A stretch of DNA of 64,000 bases from an uncultured Fibrobacter sp. (GCA_934699585.1 CAKUWY010000001.1:124001-188000); one strand, 5' to 3'; numbered from the stretch's first letter, positions 8,609-18,725 are shown. Notes: a model not told the origin generated them from the letters alone. Made by a program: numbers and translations.

Positions 8609-11118
8609 TGAGACGCTTCAAATTATTTCTGATGTCAATGCTCGCCCTTGCGGGAATAAACTTCGGTCAAACCATCGACTTGCAGTTCAGCGACGCCCTG
8701 GTACCCTGCCTTATCAAGGACGACATTTTTTCCAGTTCGGACTGCTATGACAAAAACGGCAAAAAAACAATCGTACAGAATCCAAGAGTGAGACTAAGGG
8801 TCATCGATCCGCCTTTTCTGGCGGAATCACGCTTCGGGTTCTATCTGGAGAAACCGTTCTTTATCATAGACGGGATACACCTGAGTACAGACGAAATACG
8901 TACCCTGACGCAGCTGCAAGACGAAACAGAGGAATTCGGCATTCCCGAAATGCTTAAATCCCTTGGTTACACTCCCGTACTTGTGCAGTTTACCCACACC
9001 GTGACCAGGTCACTCCAAAAAAACAGCAATGTCTTGGCGGCGCTCTTGGAATACCTGAACGAAAGCAAGGAAATTCCGTTCCCGAACAAGCTGCAAGACG
9101 GATTTGTGATTCTGGGAATTAGCCAGGGCGGCATTATCGGACGTTATGGCGCATACCTGTACGACCACAAAAGAAAAAGCGAAGACGCACCCATCCGCTT
9201 CTTTGCCTCCTTGGATTCTCCCCATCAGGGGGCAGTCATGCCCCGCGGACTGGTGGCCTCCATCGATTTTTGGGCGAACAAGGCCGAAGTCGCTGCCGCC
9301 GAGGCTTTTTACGACTTGATTTCTTCGCCCGGTGCAAGGGACTTGTTGATTTATGACACCCAGGCGGGAAACACCACCTACACTCCCAAAACCGGTGCCG
9401 AAAGGTTCCTTTTCGGAGACTACCGCAAGGCCGCCGAATACAAGGGTTTTCCCGTTGTACTGGTAGCACAGGGTCAACTCAAGGGAAAAGACCCGAGCCA
9501 CAGCAATAAATATTACGAACTGGAGCGCCATACTGAGATGCTTTCAAAGGTAATGGGCCGAGCCACCAGTTCCATCAGTTATTCCGCAAACGAAACTGGA
9601 ACATACGCCCATAATCGCAAATACGAATTCAATACCGATGTCGAAGAAACCACCAACAAGGGAAAAACATCCCTGGATTTTGTCCAGGGCAGCACGTACC
9701 CCTTCGCAAAGACATTGTATTCGTCCCTGCGCGACGGAATGGAAGACGCCCTGCCCAAGAACTGGTCCAAAAAAATAAAAGTCAAGGGCCTGACGGTCGC
9801 AGAAATTCCCCTGAAATCCTACTGGGACGACGACACCCTCTACCAGGCCAGCAGTACCTTTATTCCGACAGTAAGCGCTATGGACCTGAAATGCGATGGT
9901 GACCTCGCCATCCGCAAGGAATGCGCCCACAGTCAGGCTTCTAGCGGAATTTCTTTTGAAAGCATTGGAAACAGAAGTACCGCCAAGGCGGCCTACGCCG
10001 TTGATCCCAGCCACCCGCGGTATAACGAATCCATTAGCGGAAGGCATATCGAGTCCCCTTCCAAGGGAGGTAGCATCGACAAGAAGGTTCTATCCGGGAT
10101 GCAAACCGACATTTGGCGTGTCCTCTGCGAACTGGCCAAGGCCGATTACAATTTTGCCACGAAACAATTCCGCAACCCGAAACTTGGAGGAATGTTCTCG
10201 CCAAGTACGTCCTGCATGGACCAGAGCAAGATGCCCGACCTCATCAAGAATGGCGGTATTCTCCAGAGCAAAAAGTTCAGCTATGTCCGCTACGATTTCA
10301 ATACCGCCGAAACAGAACGGAAAAAAGAGGTTTCCTTTACACTCCCTGCCGGTTGGCAAAAGACCATGATTGCGGACAACGGCCTTGACGTTCCCCCTTC
10401 CAGCGTTTTTGAGGTAGAAGTAAAGGTCCTTGAACCGAAAAGCAACTGGATGAAGGCAGAACTCCTGCTGACACAGAGCAAAAACGGCGGACACCAGGTG
10501 CAGTTTGCGGAACAGAACGTTTCCCAAGACGGACTGTTCCACACCATCCGCTGGCAGATGCCCGCCACAGCTGGCGCTCTGAAAAATTTCCGTTGGTTCC
10601 GTCTGGTGCTGAATTCCAACGGCGGATACGTGACGCTACGCCGCCCGAAGCTCATCACCAACGCCAACAGCTTCGAAGAGGTTCCTCCGGCTATCCCGTC
10701 GGCCAAAATCTACCCGAATACAAACTACAAGGTTATCCCCTGGTCCGATACGATATCGGCCAAGGACTATTCCGATGCTTTGGGCTCTGGAATTTCTATT
10801 GACTTCAAATCCAACCTGGACGGAATCCATTTCGATTTGAAGAAGAACTATTCCATGGATGCCTACAAGAACCTGAATGTGGTTTACTGGCCCGGAACAT
10901 GCCAGAACACATCCATTTTCTTTGATGCCAAGTCCAAGAAAAATGTGAATATGGGTAACGGTAGTTTGCAAAATGGGTATGTTAGCAAAAAATTACCTCT
11001 GTCCGACCTGATCAACACCGACATCACGCCAAAGCATTCCCTTTCCGCTTCCCGCCTGGGATTGCAGGCGATGAAATCTGGTGAAAAATGCATTGTACAT
11101 TCTATTACCTTGGAATAA
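8608..11118 (+). CDS. Secreted alpha/beta-hydrolase (lipase/esterase-like)
   Basis: An 836-residue exported protein with a signal peptide ending near INFGQ. The hydrolase region spans about residues 60-330. Nucleophile elbow GISQGG (Ser172), a preceding FIIDGIHL strand and the SLDSPHQGA segment are typical of triacylglycerol lipase/PGAP1-like hydrolases, where the motif after the elbow reads T/S-P-H-x-G. I cannot place the catalytic Asp and His with certainty. The second half has no known domain, but residues 600-760 look like a beta-rich binding region. No T9SS-type C-terminus is clear. It follows the 7325 gene with a one-base overlap. The substrate may be an acylated polysaccharide or a lipid; this is not resolved. 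Confidence 0.8.
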   Translation: MRRFKLFLMSMLALAGINFGQTIDLQFSDALVPCLIKDDIFSSSDCYDKNGKKTIVQNPRVRLRVIDPPFLAESRFGFYLEKPFFIIDGIHLSTDEIRTLTQLQDETEEFGIPEMLKSLGYTPVLVQFTHTVTRSLQKNSNVLAALLEYLNESKEIPFPNKLQDGFVILGISQGGIIGRYGAYLYDHKRKSEDAPIRFFASLDSPHQGAVMPRGLVASIDFWANKAEVAAAEAFYDLISSPGARDLLIYDTQAGNTTYTPKTGAERFLFGDYRKAAEYKGFPVVLVAQGQLKGKDPSHSNKYYELERHTEMLSKVMGRATSSISYSANETGTYAHNRKYEFNTDVEETTNKGKTSLDFVQGSTYPFAKTLYSSLRDGMEDALPKNWSKKIKVKGLTVAEIPLKSYWDDDTLYQASSTFIPTVSAMDLKCDGDLAIRKECAHSQASSGISFESIGNRSTAKAAYAVDPSHPRYNESISGRHIESPSKGGSIDKKVLSGMQTDIWRVLCELAKADYNFATKQFRNPKLGGMFSPSTSCMDQSKMPDLIKNGGILQSKKFSYVRYDFNTAETERKKEVSFTLPAGWQKTMIADNGLDVPPSSVFEVEVKVLEPKSNWMKAELLLTQSKNGGHQVQFAEQNVSQDGLFHTIRWQMPATAGALKNFRWFRLVLNSNGGYVTLRRPKLITNANSFEEVPPAIPSAKIYPNTNYKVIPWSDTISAKDYSDALGSGISIDFKSNLDGIHFDLKKNYSMDAYKNLNVVYWPGTCQNTSIFFDAKSKKNVNMGNGSLQNGYVSKKLPLSDLINTDITPKHSLSASRLGLQAMKSGEKCIVHSITLE

Positions 11119-11123
11119 TTTGG

Positions 11124-11152
11124 TTGACATTGTTCAAATAAAATAATATCTT
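11124..11152 (+). promoter_or_regulatory. Sigma70-type promoter TTGACA-N17-TATCTT
   Basis: TTGACA at 11124-11129 and TATCTT at 11147-11152, with 17 bases between, make the best -35/-10 pair in the window. They drive the lipoprotein gene at 11212 with a leader of about 50 nt. Confidence 0.65.
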
Positions 11153-11163
11153 CGAAAACTCAA

Positions 11164-11196
11164 AAGCGGTATCCCCTGAATCGGGGATACTGCTTT
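11164..11196 (+). promoter_or_regulatory. Stem-loop in the 5' leader of the 11212 gene
   Basis: AAGCGGTATCCCC pairs with GGGGATACTGCTT around a six-base loop. There is no long T run, so it is more likely an mRNA-stabilising or regulatory leader hairpin than a terminator. It sits immediately after the expected transcription start and ends about 15 bases before the ATG. Confidence 0.5.
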
Positions 11197-11211
11197 CAAG
11201 AAGGAAGAAAA

Positions 11212-12012
11212 ATGAAAAAAAGATTGTTCACACTTTTGTTTTTATCAGTTGTGCTTTGTCTGCTTGCTGGCTGCAACAAGCCCTTTATGCAGACTATGGG
11301 GTCTAATCCTATGCCGGTCTATCATGAACCGAGATGGTCCGGAGAGCAACAGAAGAATTTTACCGTGGGTGCCGATTTATTCGGGACTCCCTATGGGATA
11401 GGCCGGAATGTGGACGAGGTTCATTCTGTAGGTGGCGACCTCTTTGCGCAGTACCGTTTTTTGGACGTGTTCTTTGTGCAGGCGGCATTTGCGGGGAATG
11501 GAGGTTCTCTGAAGTTCGACTGTAACGACAAGCCCTGTTGGGACACATACCGCAAATGGATGAATTCCAAAGAGGGTGAAGATTCCTATTCGTTCTGGTC
11601 CTTGCAGGAACAGGCGATGCTTGGGCTAGATTTCAACGTAGGTTTCGTTCAGTTCGGTTTTGGCGGAGGAATCATGCTGTCTCAATCCAACGGCGATTAC
11701 GAAGACAAACGTAAGGAATTAGCAGAAGGAGATATCATAGACAGCCCTGCAGAAAGTTCCGAAATATTCCCCATGGTAGGAATCTGGTATGGTTTCAACC
11801 TTGGGAAGAATGCTCGCTATGGGGTTATCAAGAACGAGACAAGGATGGTCTTTTCGGACAATTTGTCCAATGAAGGTTCTTTGGTCGGCGGCGTAGGATC
11901 GGCCATGTCCATGGGCCTTGTCTATTACCATCCGTCCGGGTTCCACGGCGGGGTGTCCACCTCGACGCAGGAGCTGTTCTCCATAAGTCTCGGCAAGACG
12001 TTCTCTTTTTAA
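11212..12012 (+). CDS. Outer-membrane-type lipoprotein of unknown function
   Basis: The 266-residue protein has a lipobox (LLAGC, Cys near residue 22) after a typical signal sequence. The rest alternates short beta strands and turns rich in Gly and aromatic residues (GADLFGTPYGIGRN, VGFVQFGFGGGIM, GVSTSTQELFSISLGKTFSF), ending in Phe, which is the pattern of a small outer-membrane beta-barrel. It has its own strong promoter and leader hairpin and ends at a bidirectional terminator, so it is a single-gene unit. I do not recognise a named family. Confidence 0.8.
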   Translation: MKKRLFTLLFLSVVLCLLAGCNKPFMQTMGSNPMPVYHEPRWSGEQQKNFTVGADLFGTPYGIGRNVDEVHSVGGDLFAQYRFLDVFFVQAAFAGNGGSLKFDCNDKPCWDTYRKWMNSKEGEDSYSFWSLQEQAMLGLDFNVGFVQFGFGGGIMLSQSNGDYEDKRKELAEGDIIDSPAESSEIFPMVGIWYGFNLGKNARYGVIKNETRMVFSDNLSNEGSLVGGVGSAMSMGLVYYHPSGFHGGVSTSTQELFSISLGKTFSF

Positions 12013-12057
12013 ACCAAGTGAATATTCGCCGATATTGTTTTTGGTCATATGCAAAAA

Positions 12058-12088
12058 GTTCCAGAAGAATTTCTGGAACCTTTTTTTG
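12058..12088. terminator. Bidirectional intrinsic terminator
   Basis: GTTCCAGAA and TTCTGGAAC pair around a three-base loop and are flanked by AAAAA on the left and TTTTTTT on the right. It can end the lipoprotein gene on the plus strand and the cellulase/peptide transcript on the minus strand. Confidence 0.85.
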
Positions 12089-12109
12089 ATTAAAGGAGGT
12101 ATCGTAGAA

Positions 12110-12244
12110 TCAATCAAACGGGCCGCATTCCTCACCACACTCCGGAGGATCGCTTCCGTTTAGCAAATTCGTCGTATGAACAAGTTCCACCTCAATCATC
12201 TCGGGTGCGGCATAGTCCTTCTTTTGCATCTTCTCGATATTCAT
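12110..12244 (-). CDS. 44-residue Cys-containing peptide coupled to the giant cellulase gene
   Basis: This short gene is read leftward from ATG 12244 to TGA 12110. It begins 11 bases after the stop of the GH5 gene, and its Shine-Dalgarno TAGGAGAA includes that stop codon, so it should be translationally coupled. The product starts MNIEKMQKKD, has a central YAAPEMIEVEL segment and a tail SDPPECGEECGPFD with two cysteines. Short proteins with a Y-x-x-P-E core and a Gly/Ser/Cys-rich tail are common in the Bacteroidetes side of the FCB group, some being considered leader-plus-core peptides; that comparison is from memory. A shared bidirectional terminator follows. It could be a processed peptide, a small accessory protein of the cellulase, or a regulatory peptide. 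Confidence 0.7.
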   Translation of the reverse strand: MNIEKMQKKDYAAPEMIEVELVHTTNLLNGSDPPECGEECGPFD

Positions 12245-12255
12245 AAAAATTTCTC

Positions 12256-15200
12256 CTACTTGATAATTTTCTTCTTGCCGTAGTAAACACCGCGAGCGGT
12301 GGGCTTACCGTTAAGTTTGCGGCCCTTCAGGTCATAGTTCTGCAGCATCTTGAACTCGCCGGTGCGGGTATTGAGGCCGCCGATAACCGTCTTGCTCTCC
12401 TCGCCAGTGGCGCTGCGGTTCACGACCACCACGTCCATGTAATCGGGAAGCGGTTCGGCACCGACATAGGCATAGCCGGTAGATTTACCAGCAGAGTTAC
12501 CATCCGGGTCATATATCATATAGGCGCGGAACGGCGTAATCCAGGCTCCTGCGGCCGCCTTGACAAACTGGCCTACTTTTACCTTGTCCGTTTCCTTTCC
12601 AGAGAATCCATAGACTCGGCCCAAGTCAGGATGATTTTCATCCCAGACAATCTTGCTGAGGGTCCCGCGGAATTCCCAGCCGTCCTTGCTCCGGACAGCG
12701 GTATTGGCCCCTTCCGTCGGCTGGATTACCATGGTGTTGCCATGGAATACAAGGTTTCCTTCACTCTCCAGCTCCACCATATAGGGCGTGTAGGCGCTGA
12801 GTTCACCGTTAACCTCTATCATCTCGACCCGCTTCTTTCCAGATGAATCGAGACCGATGCCGCTGAACGCCAGAACACAGGACACCCCTTCAATGGCATT
12901 TCTGTTGATGCTGAATGGCAGCGTGATGGTAGAATACCCGCTAGCCGAGAAGGTTCGGTTGAAGATTACGGTATCGACTTCTATGGCATTCGGAATATTC
13001 ACTCCATTCGGATCGTCGAAGGCTCCATCGATAGAGGCCGCCAACTTTCCGTCGACCTCTTCCACAGTAACAGCTGCATACTGAACATGGACAGTCGATG
13101 TATAAGTTGCCGTATAGACGGCTGCCCCTGTCACGTCGGTAACCTCGGAGTCCCAGCCATCGAAGGTATAGCGGTAACTACCGTCATCGGGCCTGGTGGG
13201 ATTCTCATCAGGCATAATGACGCTGGCCTCGGTGCCGTATTCATACAGACCCGACTTGAGCACGTCGCTGTTGTAGTTCAGGAAGGTCACGGTGTACTTG
13301 CGGACAAACTGGCTGAATTTCGCCTTGAGGGTCATATCCGATCCCAACCAGGCATCCATATCAACGTCCGAGCCGTCCTCAGCAACCCACTTCTCGAACT
13401 CGTAAGTGTACTGAGCATCAGCAGCCTTGACTGGGTCAACCTTCGGCAACATCGTAGAGATTTCCGTACCGTAGTCCTTGGTAACGGTTGCATATTCCGT
13501 AGTTCCGTCATCAAGCACGAAGGTAATAGTGTAGGTATTAACCGTTTCCGTATATACGGCTGTATAGCTGACATCGTCCGTCACTGCCGTCGCATTCGTG
13601 ACAGCAGGATTCCAGCCCGCAAAGGTATAGGTGTATTCGGCGGTAGCGGCCTTCGTGGGTGTCGGTGCGATAGAAGAAACCAGCGTACCGTACTCATACG
13701 GACCAGCCGTCAAAGCTTCAAGAGGCGTACCGTCTTCATCATAGAACACCACTTCGTAGGTATTCTTTGTGGAATCGTAGATTGCCGTGTAAGTGGTATC
13801 GCTAGCCACATTCATCAGACCCGGATTCCACCTCTTGAAGGTATAGGACCATTCGGCTGACGCCTCTCTGGTGGGATTTCCCCCATAAACAGGCATTTCG
13901 CCACTATCATAGAAGTCTGTCCTTAGCACATTGCCATTGTAGTCCTTCCAAGTGACAACGTACTTGTCAGTGTAAAGGGCCATGTATACGGCTTCGCCAG
14001 TAACCCTAGCAAGCCCGGGGTCCCATCCTGCAAACTTCTTGCCCTGAACTTCAGGTATGATTCCGGCTCCAGGCACGTTGATATCGCCTGCAAGCGTTCC
14101 ATAGACTTCGCTCACCACCGCAATCGTATCTTCGCCATTCATGAATACGATGTCGAAGGTCTTCATAGTCGGTTCATAAGTCGCCTTGTAGGTGACCGCC
14201 CCTTCCACGATGGTCTCGCTATCAAAAGCGGGATTCCAGCCTGCAAAGGCGTAAGTGCAGGAGTCATCAGCTACCTTGGCAGGAGCCGACGGCGAGAATG
14301 AAGCAACCCTAGTACCATAGGCATAGGTATCAGACCAAATCAAGTCATCATCATCCGTCAGGAAGGTAATCTCGTAGTAGCGAAGGTTCTCTGTAAACTC
14401 CGGTATATAAACGGTATCGGCAGTCACTCTTATAGGCTCGTAATGTTCGTCCACAAGCGACGGATTCCATCCCGTAAAGAAGAATTCATACTGTGCGGTA
14501 GACTCCTTTGTGGGTGCAAGTCCCGGATCGTACAGGTTGGAATTTTCAGCCCAAGTCTGTGTTTCCATGGTCGAGCCATCCCCGTTCTTGAAAGTGACGG
14601 TGTAGTACGGCGTCTCGCCAAGGCCTATGCAGCGGATGTTGTCGATGGCGAGGGAGTCCACGAGACCGTCAGCACCGTCCACACGCCAGTCAAATCCATC
14701 TACACGCCTCATGATAGTATCAAGAGGTATGTAACTTCCCCAATAGCATTCATTTTCATCGCAGTACTGTTGACGCAAGCTGCTCAGGGGTATGGACACT
14801 GTCTGCCAAGATTCGCTGCGGGATTCCACGGCGAAGGCATGGAAATTCCAGTCTAAATTGAGTCGGTCATTGATTTGCCCACTGAACTTTATGCGGAACT
14901 TGTGTGCCGCACCCTTGTAATCGTAACGCACCTCGGTGCAATTGCTTAGGTTAAGGTCATCGAAATTGTTACTACTGATGGCCGCATACGGGTCATAATC
15001 AATATTCGAGCTATCCAAGGTAAATTTCACCTGCAATGCCTTGGAAGACTGGCTACCCTTCACGGTTGTCATCGAAGTCCCAGTCTTAGGTCCTGCATAG
15101 TCAATCCACCAGTTTCCGACTGGCCACAGCGGATAGTTATCCCCATCCTCGAAGTCGTCCACCAGCGCCGTATAAGTGGTAGGCGCCTTCGGTTCAGGCA

Positions 15201-18200
15201 GTTCCACAGCAGGTTCTTCAAGCACGCACTCCACGTCATCAACGTAGAGGTAGCCGGAGTCAGGCTGACCCAAGACTCTGAACCGGATATCCGTAATCTC
15301 TTCAGGGGAACCGTATCCCGCAACGTAAACCATCTTGACTCCCCATTCCGTCCTAGCCATAGCCTCATCCACTTCATAGGTATAATCATCATTTTCGTTA
15401 TAGCGAAGCATAACAGTATGCCCAGCCCCCTTATAGGCATATTTCAGAGTCTTACAACCTTCCAAATTGGGCACGCGAACGTTGAGTACAGCAGCACCCT
15501 CACCAGGGTCGTTGCTAGTAGGTTTAGTAGACGAAATTCCCACAAGGGCGGCACCATAATCACCCGTATAGGCGGCATCCTGCAACACCACAACATTGCA
15601 TCCGTTTCCATCATCGCAACTGGCATCCCAGGCATTCGTGAATGATGACGCACCATAGTTAAAGACATAGGAATAAAGCGCCGTTCCGTTCCCGTCAAAG
15701 TCGGACACCAAGAACTCGTAAGGCTCTACCGGCGGTATTTCCGCAGGAATGACGCACTTTACGTCATCAATGTACAAGGTTCCATTCCCAGTGCCACTCT
15801 TTTGCCATCTGATATTTAACGAGGAGCCCAAATCAATGCCCGTCAAGTTGCTCAAATCAAAGGTAGTCTCCGTCCAAGAATCACTTGCCGACACCGACTT
15901 TCCATAACTAGGATCCCCATTAGCGGGTTCGTTTTCGAACGTCAAGTCATGAGCATAACCCTTGTACATGTAAGACAAAACACGACACTGGTTCAAATTA
16001 TTGACATTTATGCCAGCTCCAGCCCAACCGCCAGCTACGGTAGCGACCGTATTCAACAGGCCAACGTAAGTCTTGTCGTCGTTAGCATCGTAGAAGTGCC
16101 CATAAATATTACCATTACCATCCGACTCGTTTGCTATAGTCCATCCGCCACCAGCATAAGCGAAGTCAAATTGCGACGTAAGACTGTATTCACAATATTC
16201 CGCATCACAAATTCTTTGTCCAGGAGCCTTGACACACTCCACGTCATCAATGAGCAGGTTTTCACCATCAGCGGGTCCTATAACACGCCACTGAATATCC
16301 AATTCAGAACTCAGGTCCAATCCGCCCGAGACAGCACCATCCATATCGTATGTAACGGTTGTCCACACATCTACACCATCGAACGATTCCACTTCCATAT
16401 AATTCGTGGTTCCAGCGGTATCGTTCCTGTTCATGAGGGCGAGGGTATGGGCCAATCCCTTGTACTTGTACTGCAATACGGCACAGCCTTCCATCTGAAG
16501 AACATGGTCGCCAATGCCCGCATTTCCTTCATCTGCGGAGACAACGTTAAGAAGCGCACCGACTGTTCCCTGTTCGGGGTCATTCGTCGTTTTATAACGC
16601 TCCTGATAGTTGGGGTCCTCTGACCAGTCCGGATGATACCAATCGTTTGCAACGGTCCAAGATCCATCTGTAAACAGGTAGTCATAATCGCCCATTTGCC
16701 AGCCTGCGTACCCGTTGCCTTCAAAGTCATCCACCAAAAATTCCTGAGGCTCTACCGGCGGGTCATTGGAACCGCTTGACGGGTCTCCGCACTGTACGTC
16801 GTCAATAAGGAGGCTGTCACCGCTGGACGGACCTGTCACCTGCCACTGAATAGTAAACGGAGCGTCAAGGTCAGCGGGATCTATGTCGGTCAAATCAAAG
16901 GTCATTTTGACCCAGTCGCCGCTTCCTGTAACAGATTGTGCGACCTTGTCACCGAGCGTAAAGCCATGGGCAAGCCCCCTGAACCTGTAAGAGAATGTTT
17001 CGCAGCCCTTCAAGGATTCAACATGGACGCCATAGCCGGCCCAGCCGCTGTCGCCTGTAACCACGCCCACGACACCACCGACATTGGAGCCATCTACAAA
17101 GAACGTACTCTCACCATTATTGCCGTTAGTCCAGTCGCCCTCCTTGCCACTTTCATAGTAGTAGTGATATTCATTAGCACTGTTGTTTCCATCAAAGTCG
17201 TCAATCACGTAATCATGACTGATAACCTCGTCTTCATAGATATTGTCACCAAAGTCATCACCAGAATCGTCAAAATCGGGATCGTCAGCCGGAACAGCGG
17301 GCAGGTCTACATAACTTGCGCATTGGGAATATGTCATAGCAGAAAGCCCGTTAAAGACATTGGCATTTACCCACTCACCACTGGCAGAATAGGTCCAGTT
17401 AGCAGGAGATGTGTTATCTACGTCGAAGTCGGCAAAGTACTCGCTATTTTCGGCCCCATCCTTGGTCATATTCCTGCCTGCGTTCCAGTTAGCCGACGAA
17501 AGTTTCTTCAAGTTCATCCAGGTCTGCCACTGGGGATTGTTCGCCATGCTGGGGGCGCCATCGCCGCCATAACCCACAGTTCCCCATTCTGTCACAAACA
17601 CGGAAAGTCCGGCCCCAAGCGCACTGTTCACGTCGGCCGACATCGAATTAAAATCATGAGCTTCAGTGCCATCGTTCTTACCCGCATAGTAATGGAACGT
17701 ATAGGCAATATTATCATAACCGGTAATCGCATTTCCAACGACCGCACCGGGATTTCCAGACCAACTGGGAGTTCCCACCACAATCAGGTTGTTGGAATAG
17801 CGGCGGATAATGGGAATCACCTCGTTGGCGTACGCCTTGATTTCTGGCCAAGTAATCATCGTGCAATTGGAACTGTTGCCATGGCCCTGACCCGCCTTGC
17901 ATATGGGCTCATTGTAAATTTCAAAAATCACATTGGGATAAGAGCCCCATTTTTTCGCCTGAATTTTGAAGAATTCCTTGGCACGACCTACATTGTCTAC
18001 CGCCGTGTGGGAGTGGTAATCAATAATCACGTAAATATCTTGCTCAATAGCCGCCTGGACCGTTTCGTCCAGCAAATCCTGATAATATTCAGTCTTGCCA
18101 TTAATGAAGTAATGCCCATTGCCCCAGCCCTGGTCGTCTACCGCCATGGCAGCACGGATTACCTGGATGCCCTGCTGGCTTACCATTCCCGTAATGACAT

Positions 18201-18468
18201 CATTTCTCCAAAAGCGGTTCTGGCTTTTTTCATTGCTCCAGAACAGGCTCATGCCCTTTACCTGAACCTCGTTTCCGCTGGCGTTAGAATAAGCATTACA
18301 ACTGCCATACACACGACCTTCGTTTTGCGCGTTTACGCCCGTCATTAACATGCCGTACTGGCTCACGGGGCCTGTGCGCAGGGGCGTGATGTCGGCGTAT
18401 GCAGAGGAGAATACGCCCAGGGCAAACGTACCCAGGGCTACCAGTTTGGGGAGGCGGAGTTTTAGCAT
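12256..18468 (-). CDS. Giant secreted GH5 endoglucanase with five CBM-like modules and seven InlB-type repeats
   Basis: A 2070-residue exported protein; ATG 18468 is chosen because a signal peptide ending SSAYA follows. The GH5 domain (about 35-380, subfamily 2 style) has acid/base E187 in IYNEP and nucleophile E294 in TEWGT. Then come five modules that each open with a (V)DDF-type strand and close with IDDVxC (CBM11-like, about 420-1220). After that are seven InlB B-type (Listeria-Bacteroides) repeats, each with xVTFxxxDG and FAGWNP, and a beta-rich region. The C-terminus YDLKGRKLNGKPTARGVYYGKK matches type A T9SS sorting signals. It should be exported and surface-attached, cutting and holding cellulose or beta-glucan. 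It is cotranscribed with the 44-residue peptide gene. Confidence 0.93.
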   Translation of the reverse strand: MLKLRLPKLVALGTFALGVFSSAYADITPLRTGPVSQYGMLMTGVNAQNEGRVYGSCNAYSNASGNEVQVKGMSLFWSNEKSQNRFWRNDVITGMVSQQGIQVIRAAMAVDDQGWGNGHYFINGKTEYYQDLLDETVQAAIEQDIYVIIDYHSHTAVDNVGRAKEFFKIQAKKWGSYPNVIFEIYNEPICKAGQGHGNSSNCTMITWPEIKAYANEVIPIIRRYSNNLIVVGTPSWSGNPGAVVGNAITGYDNIAYTFHYYAGKNDGTEAHDFNSMSADVNSALGAGLSVFVTEWGTVGYGGDGAPSMANNPQWQTWMNLKKLSSANWNAGRNMTKDGAENSEYFADFDVDNTSPANWTYSASGEWVNANVFNGLSAMTYSQCASYVDLPAVPADDPDFDDSGDDFGDNIYEDEVISHDYVIDDFDGNNSANEYHYYYESGKEGDWTNGNNGESTFFVDGSNVGGVVGVVTGDSGWAGYGVHVESLKGCETFSYRFRGLAHGFTLGDKVAQSVTGSGDWVKMTFDLTDIDPADLDAPFTIQWQVTGPSSGDSLLIDDVQCGDPSSGSNDPPVEPQEFLVDDFEGNGYAGWQMGDYDYLFTDGSWTVANDWYHPDWSEDPNYQERYKTTNDPEQGTVGALLNVVSADEGNAGIGDHVLQMEGCAVLQYKYKGLAHTLALMNRNDTAGTTNYMEVESFDGVDVWTTVTYDMDGAVSGGLDLSSELDIQWRVIGPADGENLLIDDVECVKAPGQRICDAEYCEYSLTSQFDFAYAGGGWTIANESDGNGNIYGHFYDANDDKTYVGLLNTVATVAGGWAGAGINVNNLNQCRVLSYMYKGYAHDLTFENEPANGDPSYGKSVSASDSWTETTFDLSNLTGIDLGSSLNIRWQKSGTGNGTLYIDDVKCVIPAEIPPVEPYEFLVSDFDGNGTALYSYVFNYGASSFTNAWDASCDDGNGCNVVVLQDAAYTGDYGAALVGISSTKPTSNDPGEGAAVLNVRVPNLEGCKTLKYAYKGAGHTVMLRYNENDDYTYEVDEAMARTEWGVKMVYVAGYGSPEEITDIRFRVLGQPDSGYLYVDDVECVLEEPAVELPEPKAPTTYTALVDDFEDGDNYPLWPVGNWWIDYAGPKTGTSMTTVKGSQSSKALQVKFTLDSSNIDYDPYAAISSNNFDDLNLSNCTEVRYDYKGAAHKFRIKFSGQINDRLNLDWNFHAFAVESRSESWQTVSIPLSSLRQQYCDENECYWGSYIPLDTIMRRVDGFDWRVDGADGLVDSLAIDNIRCIGLGETPYYTVTFKNGDGSTMETQTWAENSNLYDPGLAPTKESTAQYEFFFTGWNPSLVDEHYEPIRVTADTVYIPEFTENLRYYEITFLTDDDDLIWSDTYAYGTRVASFSPSAPAKVADDSCTYAFAGWNPAFDSETIVEGAVTYKATYEPTMKTFDIVFMNGEDTIAVVSEVYGTLAGDINVPGAGIIPEVQGKKFAGWDPGLARVTGEAVYMALYTDKYVVTWKDYNGNVLRTDFYDSGEMPVYGGNPTREASAEWSYTFKRWNPGLMNVASDTTYTAIYDSTKNTYEVVFYDEDGTPLEALTAGPYEYGTLVSSIAPTPTKAATAEYTYTFAGWNPAVTNATAVTDDVSYTAVYTETVNTYTITFVLDDGTTEYATVTKDYGTEISTMLPKVDPVKAADAQYTYEFEKWVAEDGSDVDMDAWLGSDMTLKAKFSQFVRKYTVTFLNYNSDVLKSGLYEYGTEASVIMPDENPTRPDDGSYRYTFDGWDSEVTDVTGAAVYTATYTSTVHVQYAAVTVEEVDGKLAASIDGAFDDPNGVNIPNAIEVDTVIFNRTFSASGYSTITLPFSINRNAIEGVSCVLAFSGIGLDSSGKKRVEMIEVNGELSAYTPYMVELESEGNLVFHGNTMVIQPTEGANTAVRSKDGWEFRGTLSKIVWDENHPDLGRVYGFSGKETDKVKVGQFVKAAAGAWITPFRAYMIYDPDGNSAGKSTGYAYVGAEPLPDYMDVVVVNRSATGEESKTVIGGLNTRTGEFKMLQNYDLKGRKLNGKPTARGVYYGKKKIIK

Positions 18469-18725
18469 AGAACCTCGCAAGGCAGATTCGTTAATTTGTA
18501 ACAAGTTAATATGGATAAAATATACTCTAAAAAAAAACTCTTTTACCCCCCCCTACGTAAAAAAAAAATTACATTAGGACAGCTAAAGCCTCGTATCCCC
18601 GTTTTCAACGCGTAAATATTCCAAATTGGATTATTTGCACAATCGAATTTTTACGAACCAATCCATTTTTCTAGATTTGGCAACGCAAAATTCTATAGGG
18701 ACCACCCTCAAAAAAGGAACGAATC
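18469..18725. other. AT-rich divergent promoter region between the GH5 gene and serC
   Basis: This spacer holds the promoters of two divergent genes. A TATATTTTAT box reads leftward near 18519, and TAGATTTG reads rightward at 18672-18679, 47 bases before the serC ATG. A run of C (CCCCCCC) flanked by A/T runs near 18545-18570 is striking but of unknown role. No gene is seen. Confidence 0.5.

Noticed and set aside
16936..18348. 470-codon plus-strand frame opposite the GH5 domain
   Set aside because: Shadow of the catalytic domain with conserved active-site glutamates on the other strand.
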